Part shown: positions 20,014 to 31,962 of the stretch, piece after piece
How the letters are laid out: each line of letters starts with the position of its first letter
How positions within the stretch are numbered: the stretch's first letter is position 1
Assembly (NCBI GenBank): GCA_946894095.1
Contig: OX335658.1
Span: 16,545,001 to 16,609,000 of the forward strand
Origin: Incurvaria masculella
Taxonomy: Eukaryota; Arthropoda; Insecta; Lepidoptera; Incurvariidae
DNA length: 64,000 nucleotides
Reading direction: 5' to 3'
Notes under the pieces: generated by a model
What the model was told of the DNA's origin: nothing
Seen by the model: the letters and a program-made list of their open reading frames with translations, nothing else
Database searches by the model: none
Program-made: the position numbers and the translations under genes

Positions 20014-20295
20014 TCTAAAAGCATTATTACATCAATCAAAATATCCTACGAAACCACATAGGTGATCTTCAAATAACCGACACTAGAACAATGACGAGCA
20101 TTAGGTGACAAAAAGATTACAACCTAACATAACTGCCAAGCCATACCAGAGATGTTCACCTTCAACAAAAGTCCTCATCTTCCCACCATCTTTAGTGTCT
20201 GACTTGAGGGGCGCGGTGACTTGATTTCTGAGCCAGAGTTGATCCCCGCTTCGTTCATGTACCAAATTATTTTTCTTCCAACAAATGCGAGTTTT

Positions 20296-20505
20296 ACCAT
20301 GGTTAAGCCTGCCCGGGTTGATACATCCAATTGACAAGCGGCAATGAAAAATTGTCAGTGTTATCCAATAACTTGAATGTAGCGTACTCATAAAGGGAAT
20401 ATGCTTTTGTGTCCCCTAATTCCTTCTGGAATGCGGTGTGTCGGGTTAATATTAAGACGGGGGAAGTAATATTAGCCTTCCACGCCTAGTTACAGAAAAA
20501 CAATA
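20296..20505 (+). mobile_element. SINE body, 5'-truncated, old
   Basis: Landmarks GGTTAAGCCTGCCCGGGTTG, AAGCGGCAATGAAAAATTGT, CTCATAAAGGGAA, CTAATTCCTTCTGGAATGCG, TTAGCCTTCCACG with an A-rich end. The head and the start of the body are missing. Confidence 0.6.
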
Positions 20506-20509
20506 TACG

Positions 20510-21030
20510 CGTTCACAACTTAAAGGTGAACATTACAAAGTAAAATACCAATGGTCGTAAGCACTTTAAATGTATCAGGTTTTTTGTGGCGCACTAAAAC
20601 ATACTCCTAGAAGATATAAAAACAAATAATTTGTATCAGTTAAAAATTTTGCACGAATAACTAAGCTTGAACATAATTAGACACGTCTAACTAACACAAA
20701 GCTTGAGAACTTAGAACATGACACTCATTGCTGTATCAACCAGTCTGTTTTTCCTCCTGCAATAAAAAAAAAACAACTATTGCTAGAGTTTTACAACGCT
20801 GTGGCTTACTCGTAATATTTTCCGTGTCAATTTCAGCTTAATAATTTGAGTTGTTGATTTTGCCGCAGATCAAAATATAGAAACTTATCTCAATATTTTG
20901 TCCTACCTACAAAAAAACCAAACTCAGTGCAATGGAACGTTAACATGTTTTTGTTATATTCAATTTAATTTAAATGCAATTGCATCAGGGTAAAATCGAC
21001 ATTCGACAGTCAGTCGAAATTCAAAATATA
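20510..21030. other. AT-rich interval, nothing recognised
   Basis: No credible exon, and no repeat shared within the window. Confidence 0.35.
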
Positions 21031-21034
21031 AGAA

Positions 21035-21112
21035 CCAAGCGATGGCCGGCCGGCATGGTTTTCGCAGCTCCCCCTGGTAGTTCGAAATCCCATGGGCTTC
21101 GTCAGGCAACTT
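21035..21112 (+). repeat. Short CCGGCCGGCATGG repeat
   Basis: GATGGCCGGCCGGCATGG, TTTTCGCAGCTCC, GAAATCCCATGGGCTTCGTC matches the end of the LINE fragment at 61.10-61.17 kb. Weaker matches lie at 28.74 and 48.89 kb. Probably an isolated piece of that LINE. Confidence 0.5.
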
Positions 21113-21147
21113 AATAAGTCCTAGCGTACGTTTCATGCCGCGCTTAA

Positions 21148-21521
21148 GGGGGTGTTATCACCCGATCACATTCAGTTCGATAAGGGCGTAAATGAAAGCA
21201 CATTTTAATATTTTTTAAAATAACTACAACTGATTTTTAAATTATAAAGTTATTTAGCTGTATTTAATAATTATAAATATCTGAGGCTCCCCTTCTTTGT
21301 TGTTAATTTTTTTTTATGCATTTGTGTACATTTTTGATTTGTCTGAGCAATCAAAGTATCGGGGTTTTCCAGTTTTGTCTGTAAATTATGTCTAGACCAT
21401 CAAATCTGCAAATGTATTTTCTTCGTTATCGAAAATTCGTTGTAGTTATTTTTGAATTAAATTAAATGATGTTTTACTTACGCCCTTATGGGACTGAATG
21501 CGATTAGGTGCTAACACTCCC
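21148..21521. mobile_element. 374-base MITE with long TIRs and TAA flanks
   Basis: The left end GGGGGTGTTATCACCCGATC, ACATTCAGTTCGATAAGGGC, GTAAATGAAA pairs with the right end TTTTACTTACGCCCTTATGG, GACTGAATGCGATTAGGTGC, TAACACTCCC over about 90 bases, including ATAACTACAAC / GTTGTAGTTAT further in. TAA flanks both sides (21145-21147, 21522-21524), the three-base duplication typical of PIF/Harbinger. Non-coding. Confidence 0.7.
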
Positions 21522-21529
21522 TAAACATT

Positions 21530-22580
21530 AAACCATCATCCTATTTCAGTAAATTTAAACATTTGTCGTTGTAAGCAGAGAAGTAAATCTAAGGGGATTT
21601 CACTGTTATCTAGACCTCGAGTAGCAGCATAGAAGAACGTGTGGACTTGTGTAACATACGATGTAATGCAAACGCCCCCGACTAATACCCGTCTACATAC
21701 TTGAACTCCGCGCTGCATACGAAAGAGATATTACTTGGGGGTTGCTCAGAAGTGGCACCGAAATATTCAGACTTTTTTAAATCGCTAAAAAATTGTTATT
21801 TTGATTAATTTAGATCAATACATATAGAGAAGGGATTATGGAATTATAGGGACACTAAGAAGGGATTATGTATTTGTGTAAGTATTGTAATCAAGCTATG
21901 TAGTAAAATTAAGAATTATCTCCTGAATACCGATCAGAAGTTAGACATAAGAATTCTGAAATTGCTGAAGAATCCTTGAAAAACACGGCAAAAAAATACC
22001 TTATAAGATTACAATAAAGTAATGAACTTCATGTTGTTGATTCTAGGTGACCATCCTCTTTTTGTTGAGATACCCATGAACCAATCTATGATGCGAGAAT
22101 AGACTCGAATGATAAAAGCCGTTCTAGTGCTTCCAGAGGATACGGGAAAGACTAGTTTGGGAAGCAGGAGAACTGGTTCGGCCGAGTTTGACAACGACAA
22201 ACACCGAAATATAGAAACTTCCTTACATTTTATAATTGTGTTGCAAGGATTCGGCGAAAGCAAAAGCTATTTTGCGCCACCACTTGCACTACTTGGAGTG
22301 CTCGTATCCCGGATTCGGCTCGGCAGACAGCCGAGATATGACTGTGGGGTTACCTAGCGAGATGGCCGTGGTTGACTTTGATTTCCATCCCAAACCGTTT
22401 AAGAAGTATCCGAACATCTAGAAGGGACCTGGGTACGAGATTTTGGGATAGTGTTGGGAAAAAAGTTTTTGTTGCAATGTATGATGAATGCCCCGAACGT
22501 ATGGCGATAATTATTACTGAATGCAGCAAAAACTGGTGTTTAGTTTCAAGTTAAAGTTTTTTTTTTCTAGCGACGACAGT
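21530..22580. other. Interval upstream of a LINE tail
   Basis: Frames at 22109-22421 lack clear similarity, though part could be degraded LINE coding sequence belonging to the tail that follows. I cannot support it. Confidence 0.3.
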
Positions 22581-22589
22581 ATCCTTGCG

Positions 22590-23175
22590 ATTCCCCACCA
22601 TACAACTTGCTTCTTTTCCAACTCCTTCACTGTACATGCAGGACGTCTGTGGAACTCGTTGCCTTCCTCCGTCCGCTCTTGTCAAACTATCGGCTCTTTC
22701 AAGTCGAGAATCAAGGAGTTTTATTTAAATGAAATCTGAATATACTATTTTTATCGCTGTACATCTTTCTTTTTATTATCATCAAAGAAATAGGTATATA
22801 TTTTTGTTTTGTTTTAATTTGTTCCTAAATTGTGGATATACAATATATATTTTAGTATATTGTATTATATATATTAGTTTATTTTATTCAAAGTATGCTT
22901 GTATTGTTATGTAAATTATGGTTTATGTATGTTTATACTGTATGTATATATTTTTATTTTATTTGCTTTATTCTTTTCCTTTCAAATTGCTATTGTGTAC
23001 CTACCTACAGATATTTTAGATTGTCTCTCCTCATCACCCCAAAGGTTGACTGGAAGAAATCACTCCTAGTGATAAGTCCGCCTTTGTGCAATTTTGTTGT
23101 TGTTACGAATTGTTTTTGTAATTGTACTTGTTTTCTATTGCACAATAAAGAATTTATTCATTCATTCATTCATCG
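22590..23175 (+). mobile_element. LINE C-terminus plus 3' untranslated region, (ATTC)n tail
   Basis: One frame ends FFSNSFTVHAGRLWNSLPSS then VRSCQTIGSFKSRIKEFYLN and a stop at 22737-22739. The order F.V...LWNSLP...FK.R.K is typical of the end of jockey/CR1/I-type ORF2 proteins. A long AT-rich 3' region follows, with ATTGCACAATAAAGAATTT directly before (ATTC)n at 23157-23173. AATAAA plus the simple tail mark the element end. The upstream polymerase is missing. Confidence 0.6.
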
Positions 23176-23179
23176 TTTA

Positions 23180-25830
23180 AGGAGCTTAAAATTTATGTTC
23201 GGCAAAGGTCATCGAGTAATGCGCCTACATTCAAGACCTCACCCGATTCTCCCACAGTCGACCGCATCGCCTCGTGCCACAGTTCGTATAACGGTGCCCG
23301 GGGGTACTAAAACTATAATTCTAAGTGAGTCACACTCCGCCGAGATGGAACCGAATAAATATTAAGTTTAACGGCGATCGGTTTCGAGGAAATCACATTT
23401 TCAAACAACTTCGTGTTCAGTCGGGCGTGGGATTCGGAGCCGGTTGACTTTTATCTTTGAATTCGATGATTCGACACGATTCAAAACATTTTGCTGATAA
23501 AATTGTTTGCAAAAGAGATTCATCTTATTTGAGGGCAAACAACTAAAAGAATCAGCCAGTTCGATTTGAAAATTAGCGGACACATTGATCTTTGATCGTT
23601 CGAAATTGGATTGTGGTCACCACAACGTTACAAAATGAGGAGGCCACTCAAATGATAAAACAAATCAATCGGTTCAACATATTGGGTAGGTGAAATGCGT
23701 TTTACATACCTGAATACTCAGAGACTATGGGACTGGTGTTGCTGAAGGCCATCAAACACTTCTTAATGTCAATCTTCAGCTAGTTAGAGAAGCAATCAGG
23801 TATAGCCGGAACCTGCTCAATGTACAGCAGGGCCTCCATGTCCTGAGTTGGGTTTGGGAGCGGGATGGGCATGGCGGTGGCGACAGAGCCGCGTTAAATA
23901 TGGTCGCCTCTTTGTCTAGGTAAACCAATACCAGACGAGGGCGACATCGGTTCGGCGAAATTGGCCGAATGATCGGGAAGGTGATGTATTTTTCAGCCTT
24001 TAAGAGCAGCGTATTTGGATGATGAAGCAACGGATTTGGATGGGAAACATCCGTCTACAAGATGGCGCTGATGTATAAATCATTTACAAAGGCATTTTGA
24101 CTGAAAGGATATAGTCATCAACCAAATTGCTGCCGTCATCGAAATCAATTTTCATCGTCATCAAAACGGATATCTTGCTGCGCCGACAAGATAAATAATT
24201 TATATCATTGGGTGCATTTAAAAAGGAACAGGGATCACATAAAAAAGACTTAAGAATTTGCTTAATAAGCCGATGCATGAGATATGCGGAATAGCATCAT
24301 ATAATGTTTTGAAGATCTAAAAATGTTTGAAAATCTACGATCAGCAGAAACCGTGTACATTAATTATTGGGTTAAGGCACTGAATTCTAAATCGAGGAAG
24401 AAATCAGATCTGCGAACAGCTTAGGCTATAGAAGTTAATAATGACGCTAGTTTAAACATGGAGGACCACTCTATTTGGAGATACTGCGTGTATTACGATT
24501 AAACTGAAGGCAGTTCTATCTCTACTCTCCTACCTCTAGAAATTTGGAAAAAGAGTTGCTTATTAATACTAAGTCGAAGAATCTAGCATTACCACATGCA
24601 AGCTTATTTAGATTGGCTCGACCGCAGATAAATGCGGTACTTGTAATGAATGGTAATTTACACTCATTGTCAGGTGACTAGAGTAAGCAACCCCACCACC
24701 ACAATAACCAGCTTACTAGCTCAGAAGCTGTACCTAAAAATGCCGCACAGTTTAAAAGAGAACGTTTCATTCACTTTTTACAGCAGCTTTCAGCAATAAT
24801 CGATTCGATGTATTTGAATTAGATAGCATGGTGCTAAATTACAGTGACCCCTTCATAAGTCATGTTTTAATCATGGCAAGTCGCTATATCAAATAACAAC
24901 ATAAAATATACCTGAATTCTGGTCCCTAATTTCGGATGCGTGAAATGTTTTTCGGGATAGGTTCAACGTTAATGCAAATACTTCTCAAAGTTTAGTAATT
25001 ACTTTTCGTTTGCGAATCCACTCGTCTGCGAGCACAATTAATTTCCAAACCGAAATGAAAACTCGTTTTCAATGATTATCTCAACGTAAAGATGCACTCT
25101 CCGAGTCTATATGTATTTAGTTGGCACTACAAATAAGTAGAGAGAGGGCACGATTATTCTCCATCTACTGACGATTATACACATTTAACTTAACGAGGCA
25201 TTATTGCTAAACACTACGTTAACAAAGTTACTTGAGAAGATCCCATTAGCTATGCTGCTCATAGAAAATTGGTTTGGGAATAATTTAAGAACCACTTCGC
25301 CGAACTTATTTTATTTTCAAATAATGCAAAAAGAGAAAATTGCAGATATTGATTAACTAGTTAGGCGTCGTAAATTAAGAAAATCATTTACACTTAAGTA
25401 AACATTTTTTTTCCTCAGATGTACGAGTCTGTTTACTGATTTTGGAAAATAATAACATTATATTCTATGACAAAGGACTAAGCATTGAGTTCTAATTCTC
25501 GTAACGGATTTTCAACCCACTTAATATCACATTTAGCAAAACGACACCGGGACATGGAGGGCAAATTACATCTACTATTATGAACCCTTATTCATGTGAA
25601 CCATATTTCAATAAATACATGTAAAACATTTAATAAACGCCTTCCGTCTGGGATCTGCAGTACAACAACGGATCTGAACAGTGAAATAAATCTGAGAGAA
25701 AAGTTGGACAACAGAAAGGCACAAATAAATATTGCGCAAGAAAGCAACAGGTCCGCAACCTGGGTTTTAAGTCCCTCATTTTCCATAGACGTGAGATTTT
25801 TAAAGTAATTTATACCGTGTATTCAGAAAT
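23180..25830. other. Longest stretch without recognised repeats
   Basis: No shared repeat family was noticed across about 2.6 kb. The patch 23780-24060 is CG-richer; on the reverse strand one frame gives PIPLPNPTQDMEALLYIEQV before a stop. It has a coding-like look but no family I can name. The rest is AT-rich and could be intron or intergenic. Confidence 0.35.
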
Positions 25831-25836
25831 AGAACC

Positions 25837-26127
25837 TGCCAAGTGCGAGTCGGACTCGCGCACAAAAGGTTGATTACCATGGTACAAGATTTAATATAAA
25901 ATAATCACGTTTTTTGCATGGGGCTCTTTAATTTTTATATTTTTTTATTTTACCTATTTTTGTTATAGCGGCAAAACAAATACACACTTCGTGAAAATTT
26001 CAGCTGCCTACTAATTACGGTTCATGAGATAGAGCCCTGTGACAGTCGGAGTACGGACGGATGGACGGACAGCGGAGACCTAGTAATAGGGTTCCGTTGG
26101 AACTTTTCGGGTACGGGAACCCTAAAA
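25837..26127 (+). repeat. ACGG element, copy B (minimal array)
   Basis: Begins GCCAAGTGCGAGTCGGACTC, then TACCATGGTACAAGATTTAA, GCGGCAAAACAAATACACAC, GAAAATTTCAGCTGCCTACT, GGTTCATGAGATA. The array is only a few units (26050-26072). Ends AATAGGGTTCCG...GGGTACGGGAACCCTAAAAA. Confidence 0.75.
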
Positions 26128-26249
26128 ACTAACCATAACCGTAGGTTGTTGAAGTTACAGTACCATCCGGTTAGGCTCTATGTATTTACCGGATCGATTC
26201 TTCTCGGAGTAATCCATTCAACAAACCGCCGCACGATATCCATTATAAC

Positions 26250-26510
26250 CGAAGCGTGCAGTAAAACCGATCCGCCGCCCGCCGACTTGCAGTATTTGCG
26301 TATATTTTCCCGGGCGGGCGGCTCGCTGTGCGGCTGGGCGGTCCGCCATCGCTGTGCGGCTGGGCGGGCGGCTCGCTGTGCGGCTGGGCGGGCCGCCCTC
26401 GCCGCCCGACGGCCGACGGCCGGTGCCATCGCCGTGCGCTCCTGGTAATTGATATTTCCTGCTCCGTGTCCGCCGCTGCGCCGCCCTGATCCGACATCGT
26501 TCGGTGCCGC
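26250..26510. repeat. GC-rich block with three tandem 18-base repeats
   Basis: CGCTGTGCGGCTGGGCGG occurs at 26324, 26350 and 26374, separated by short CG-rich linkers, inside a block of very high CG in an AT-rich neighbourhood. Reverse frames read a PAQPHSEPP-type repeat, which is a by-product of the tandem repeat. It may be a CpG-rich regulatory region or a minisatellite. Confidence 0.5.
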
Positions 26511-26766
26511 TCGGAATGGACTAAGAGCTAGAATCGCTAGAAGGCGGCGTGCTCTGGGATATGATTATTTTGGTCGTCTGAATCGTCTAATACTGATTCA
26601 CTTTTAGGGACGTTTATTTTAGAGGGCTATTTTAAATGAACAAATTAGGGTTATGTGTCCTCATTAATTCTTACAAAATGTAAATGACATGGTTTGTTGA
26701 GGAATAATGTAACGTTAAATTTTAATAATCTCTTACCTAAAATGAGATTGAGAACGTTGAATTTAT

Positions 26767-26990
26767 TAAGTGCAAGTCGGACTCGCACACAAAGGCTTCC
26801 GTATCATCGTGCAATACTGAAAACAAAAAAATCACGTTTTTAAATTTTAATATGTTTTGATTTTACCTATTTCTTGTTATTGCGGAAAAATAAATACACA
26901 CTTTGTAGAAATTTCAGCTGCTTAAATATTACGGTTCATGAGATACAGCGCTGTGACGATGGACGTACGGAAGTACAGCGGAGGCTACGG
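26767..26990 (+). repeat. ACGG element, copy C (degraded)
   Basis: AAGTGCAAGTCGGACTCGCA, CCGTATCATCGTGCAATA, GCGGAAAAATAAATACACAC, TACGGTTCATGAGATACAGC. The array is reduced to two or three mutated units and the right end is lost. It is clearly older than copies E, F and H. Confidence 0.65.
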
Positions 26991-26999
26991 AAACATCAG

Positions 27000-28730
27000 A
27001 AACGATTGTTAGTATACGCTATCTTTTAAGATAGCACTGCAGGTCAAATAAGACACCAAATAGCAATGCCTGTTATAACATGATTATAAAAGATAAATCA
27101 CGTGACTCACAGGAGAAACGGTTAAATAAAGAAAGTTAATACTTTGGCTGGAAAGTCGAAGCTTATAGCCGTGGTGACGCAGCATGTAGATTTCGCATTT
27201 AAGCGTGTCCGAGAAAACGTGAGTATTTAGTAGGAAAGTAAGCAGGCGCCACCTCTAAGATTTCATGCACTCCCTTACTTGCACACACCTACTTGTGCTT
27301 CTAGTACTGCAGATTTAGCGTCCCAAATCCGAGCTCTCCTGCCCGCGCTCCTGTAGAACTGGAGACACTTTTAAAATCATATACGTTTTATCTGATCTTG
27401 CAGGAAAATCTTTGCGTTTGGAAATCTGTCCAATATTCTTGAGAATTTTAAAATAAAACAGATCGAAATACAGTTTGCCAATGAGATTAAAAATGCCGCA
27501 TAGCTCATACTGCTTGATTGCCCTAACTATTTTTGGTTTTTGAGGTCACGCGGAGGGGCAATTGATTATTGATTTCTAGGTTAAATACCATGACCACATA
27601 TATAATAGGATGACCATACCAGATTAAAAGAATCGCTTGCTGAATAGGCAATGAATACAAGTTTTTTTCTAAATAAATGGAAATCTATGATAATTTAAGA
27701 TTTGTTGGTCCACAAAACGTAATTGACAAAAAAAGTTTAATTAACAAATTACAATGTGGTGTCTGACTCGCGCTACGAGTTACAAAAATTTCACCTGAAA
27801 ATGTAAGTTTATTGTAATGGCACATTTATATAACTACAATAAACTATTTTTGCTATTTGTAAATTTCATGATTCTAGGTTAACGGGAAATACCCTACAGG
27901 TTTGTATTTATTTGCAAGGGTCAAAATATGTGGCGTTGATGGCCGAATTTATTGATCGCTTTGACTTACATATAATTTTAATACTTTTGCAACTAGGCGG
28001 GACCATACACCATAGAAGTTCACGATAAAACGGTATATTTTCGGACAGACGGACAACGAAGTAGTCACGTCTTGTTATCCTTTTGAGGAACGAAACACTA
28101 AAACAATTCTTGATGTTCTGTAACTCCAAATCAAATGATCACATTTAATATAAATTTTATTCAGAAAAAAACTACATGACGTTATTCCGTTAATATTTGC
28201 TCTCGGACTACTAGAACCACTAGTATGTTGTGGTCCGGTTAAGGCTTATCCGTAGGAATTTATTTCTTATATGCGGGTGGGCAGATATTTAAGTGAAGGA
28301 AAGGATAAAATTGGTTTCTAACGTCCATTTGGCATTTCACTAGTAAATGGTGTTTAGTAAAAGAAAAATATTTTATTTACGTTGAGCGGGCTATACTTGC
28401 TGCTAACATAAGAGGTTCAGCAAACGACGCCAACGGTCTTTTGAACTATCGTGGGGCTGCTATAACCATGCCGGCCGGCTAGGTGCTTCTTCACACCGTA
28501 TGTGAAGGATCCCATGTTGTTCTATATGAGAAATCCTTTGGCAGAGAGTTCATTCCATAATTTACTGACCTTATGATAAAGACGAATAATCTAAAGTATC
28601 GGTTAGTTCCGGTATTGGAAAGATCGACATTGAATGGGTGCATTTCCTGTCTGTTTCTCGTTTAGTTATGGTGGTGGATGGAGGAATACTCCATCCAACT
28701 CTGACGAACGTTATCAATGGTAGAAAGGAT
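27000..28730. other. AT-rich interval, no gene recognised
   Basis: The reverse frame 27908-28129 has no similarity. A short inverted pair ATCTTTTAAGAT occurs near 27020. No exon is supported. Confidence 0.3.
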
Positions 28731-28734
28731 ATAA

Positions 28735-28800
28735 CACGTCAAACCTGGTCGGCCGGCATGGTATCAGCAGCCCCGATAAATGTTCGCTTATTAATTGGGA
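28735..28800 (+). repeat. Short CCGGCCGGCATGG-type repeat
   Basis: CTGGTCGGCCGGCATGGTAT, CAGCAGCCCC resembles the LINE-derived block at 61.10 kb. A further CCGGCCGGCTAGG stands at 28470. Weak. Confidence 0.35.
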
Positions 28801-28874
28801 GTCTGGCTCATGCCATATCATGTCGCGTATGAAACAATTTCAACCCAAAACTTTGTGGTTGCAAATTAAAACAT

Positions 28875-29158
28875 TGGCCAAGTGCGAGTCGGACTCGCAC
28901 ACGAAGCATTCCTTACCATCGTACAAGATTTAACACAAAAAAACACGTTTTTATATGTCCCTCCTTTAATTTGTGTTATTTTTTAATTTAACCTATTTGT
29001 TGTTATAGCGGCAAAATAAATGCACACTCTGTGAAAATTTCAGCTGCCTACTTATTGTGGTTCATGAGATACATCCCTGTGACAGACGAACGGACGGACG
29101 GACAGTGGAGGCTTAGTAATAGGGTTCCATTGGCATCCTTTGGGTACCGAAACCTAGA
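28875..29158 (+). repeat. ACGG element, copy D
   Basis: GGCCAAGTGCGAGTCGGACT, TACCATCGTACAAGATTTAA, TATAGCGGCAAAATAAATGC, GAAAATTTCAGCTGCCTACT, a short array (29086-29105), AATAGGGTTCC and GGGTACCGAAACCTA. Both ends are present with light mutation. Confidence 0.75.
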
Positions 29159-29159
29159 A

Positions 29160-29480
29160 ATTTAAGTTTTGATGGAAGCTATTGAATGGTGAATCCCTAT
29201 GCTCTGCCAAAGTTCGGTGAAGACAAAATAAGGTATTCTTTGTCACTATAATCCAGCACATGATGGTATTCGCCTGCAGTGCATGCATCTCACAGCCAGC
29301 GTTCCTGGCGCCGCGAACAAGAGCACTAGGGAAGCGAATGCCGAGATTCCTCAATGAATTACTCTATACAATTTATGCGGGGCGGTGTAGTTCTCGCATT
29401 CCCGCGTCAGCGCACAACGTAACGCCATAGTGGATTGCATGTTCAAGTGAGCTTACTATCTCTTGTATTTTTCATATTAT
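29160..29480. other. Interval without recognised features
   Basis: The 66-codon reverse frame here has no similarity. Nothing else was noticed. Confidence 0.3.
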
Positions 29481-29690
29481 CAGTGTTTTCAATCCAGTTT
29501 TAGTCGTCAAATGACTCCTGACTCCTGAGATGGTCCAGGAATGGCACTTAGTTCCTTCGATGCTGAAGTGGGAGCGCCGGATCTAGCCTATCCTTATGAG
29601 TGCGTGGGTTCAATCCCGCCTCAAGCATGCACCACTTTAATTCTCTTCGTAAATTGGATAATTAAACGTCATATATGAGAGCTTGTTCCA
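29481..29690 (+). repeat. SINE fragment followed by tRNA-like SINE head
   Basis: 29481-29560 holds body landmarks (GTGTTTTCAATCCAGTTTTA, TGGTCCAGGAATGGCACTTA). From about 29570 there is GTGGGAGCGCCGGATCTAGC and then GTGGGTTCAATCCCGCC. The latter matches the Pol III B box (GGTTCRANNCC), so this looks like a tRNA-derived head. It is not a tRNA gene: the arms do not close into a full cloverleaf. Confidence 0.45.
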
Positions 29691-29739
29691 TGGTTATGAA
29701 TTAATTTAAAATTATAAGTAAATGTAGGACATAGGAATT

Positions 29740-30005
29740 GGTAGGGTTAACAACAATCAGCCCGGGCGGGTTGACACCATTGAATTGGATGAAATATGGT
29801 CGTAGCGGAAATGTTTTCCATCGAGTTCAATAAAAGGAATGTTGGTATGCTCTCTTAAAGTAAAGGTCCTGGCATAGCACCGAATTCTTAAGGGAATGCG
29901 GTGTATTAGGCTAGCATCTTGATAGTAGGTATTACCATTTAGGTGAACCAGAGTTAGCTAGCTTAGGTAGATTAGCCACCCATTTCCAAATCAGACAAAA
30001 AATTA
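29740..30005 (+). mobile_element. SINE body, degraded
   Basis: GTAGGGTTAACAACAATCAG, GGGCGGGTTGACACCATTGA, AAGGTCCTGGCATAGCACCG, GGAATGCGGTGTATTAGGCT, ending CCACCCATTTCCAAATCAGA and an A-run. It may be the continuation of the tRNA-like head at 29.57 kb. Confidence 0.6.
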
Positions 30006-30009
30006 AATT

Positions 30010-31300
30010 GTCTATATCTTTGATATAAACGTACTATGTATATCCTGGTATTAAAATAAATAGCATTAAAAAGAGGTAAATAAATACAGAGTAGGCAGCC
30101 ACCACATTCTAAATCTTAATGTATGTAGCGCACCAAGCTATGGCTGTTCTCCCCGCATAGAGAAAGTGCGACCGCATTCCTTCTTAATAAATAGCGCTCC
30201 GTGGGACCTGCAACTAACTAAGGAGTCCGCGCTACAACGTTTTATTTATAAAGCAATTTTCTGATGCATCGCTCGGTGCGCTCGCGTGTTATGTGCGAGC
30301 GCGCCATCTTGCTAAGGGACGACCGGCGTGCATAAAAATGTATACGGCTTGAATTATGAAGTTTCGCGCTGCTGGGAGAGTTGCCAGACGAATTGGGGTG
30401 TAAAAGTTGCTGGGGGACCGGAAATTTGAACTGTTATATTTTTCGATTATATTTTTGAAGCGGAACTTCCGTGATCGCTGTCTAAAAAATGTTAGCAGTA
30501 CGAAAAATTAAGATCGATTGAGAGGAATAGTTAGGTACGTAGTGGGGGAATCTGCTGTGGTGGGGGTGCCTCACCAGCTTCGCCCCTCTATCGAATACAC
30601 TAGTGGTCAAAGAGAAAATTCGCGTAGGAAGCGGGGGGAAAGGGGGTAGGTAAATACGTGGCGTACTATTTATAACATTCGGACGTGGTGACGGCAGGGG
30701 AGAGGTAGAAGTAATGGAGCTATGGATATCTCGGGAAGCGGCTTTTCTTAGCTGTAAAATGTTTGATTTTGGGAATTTATTATGATATTTTATTTTATTA
30801 ATTTTATTAGATTTAGTGCATATGGAGGAGATTTTTTTTTAAGACAAAGAAAGAATTGAGAATTATTTGATCGATCTAAATTTGTTTGAAAAATGTTAAG
30901 GCTGTTCAAACATGTCTAACGACCGCGGTAATCTAAAAAAAAAGATTTAAATTATTTCTAAGCGCAAGATACAGGATATAAACGAACGTCTGATACTTTT
31001 TTTAAGTTTTCGACGTATCATCTTAAATGGTGAAAATCTAATTTAAATCTGACCAGTAATTCACCAGATAATTGCATTTGAAAACTGTCGAAACATTAAT
31101 TTTTCATTTATTTAAAATTTAAATTTAATTATCACCCATAAAAAAAACATGAAAAATGTATGCAATTTATATTATGTAGTCAAAAAAAAGATTCCGACGA
31201 ATTAAGAAACTCCTACTTTTTTTTTTATCTGTTAAAAAAGGATCGGACTGCGGTTTACATCCCCTAATATTACGAAATAAATATAAATATGATTGAGAAA
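30010..31300. other. Interval without recognised features
   Basis: Includes a G-rich patch near 30540-30720. No exon and no repeat shared within the window were noticed. Confidence 0.3.
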
Positions 31301-31303
31301 ATA

Positions 31304-31490
31304 TTGATTGTATTGTATTGTTTTATTGCATTCATAGGTAGGTAACCTAGACTAACACATGTCAAGAATCGTTATGCTAGGTCTATGTCAAAAATATAAA
31401 TGTCGCATACTCTATTTCCATGCATATAAGAACTGGCAAACATACTTTGCCAGTCACAAAATAAGTTTAAAACTTAAGTAGTTTATCGTA
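31304..31490 (-). mobile_element. LINE 3' tail with (AATAC)n end, copy 2
   Basis: Reverse copy of the 0.74-0.92 kb block: TTGTATTGTATTGTTTTATT, GCATTCATAGGTAGGTAACC, AAGAATCGTTATGCTA, AACTGGCAAACATACTTTGC, CAGTCACAAAATAAGTTT. The shared order and tail define one family. Confidence 0.6.
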
Positions 31491-31499
31491 GAGTTCCGG

Positions 31500-31945
31500 T
31501 AATTTCTTTTTCTACCAGTTCATTGGCATTAACGAGGCGATTATCGACCAAAACGGAACCTCGCTTCCTTCCTTTCCCAGGTCGCGACCCACTCCACCGC
31601 GCGCGGCAAAAGGCTCTATGCGTTGTCTTGGGCGGAGATGGCACGAGAGAACACGGTTAATAAGATACGCCCCCGCAGGGGATTACACTTGCCCGGGGGC
31701 TGTTCAAATATTACGCCGTACGAATAGGTCCTAGAAGGTTCATTAGGTGGATTCGAACAATTCTCGGTGTATAAGCGCTATGGATGTCAAGATTACGTAG
31801 ATTATTTGCTTGCAGATATTAATATTATACTTTATATAATAGTAGTAAATATACTATTAATATATGAGGAAAATATAGTGTTATCAAAATTATAAATAAT
31901 GGAATATTAAACACCACAATTATTACCTCACTTTTATTTGTATAC
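31500..31945. other. Interval with CG-rich patch
   Basis: 31560-31720 is CG-rich (TCGCGACCCACTCCACCGCG, GCCCGGGGGCTG) and may extend the neighbouring LINE 3' region or be independent. No exon is supported. Confidence 0.3.
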
Positions 31946-31962
31946 AAATAATAAAATCACTT

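Noticed and set aside
23790..24060. Coding-like reverse frame PIPLPNPTQDMEALLYIEQV
   Set aside because: Broken by stops and not assignable to any family. Kept only as a remark in the interval entry.
29570..29650. Possible tRNA gene with GGGTTCAATCCC
   Set aside because: It fits a tRNA-derived SINE head and does not close a full cloverleaf.
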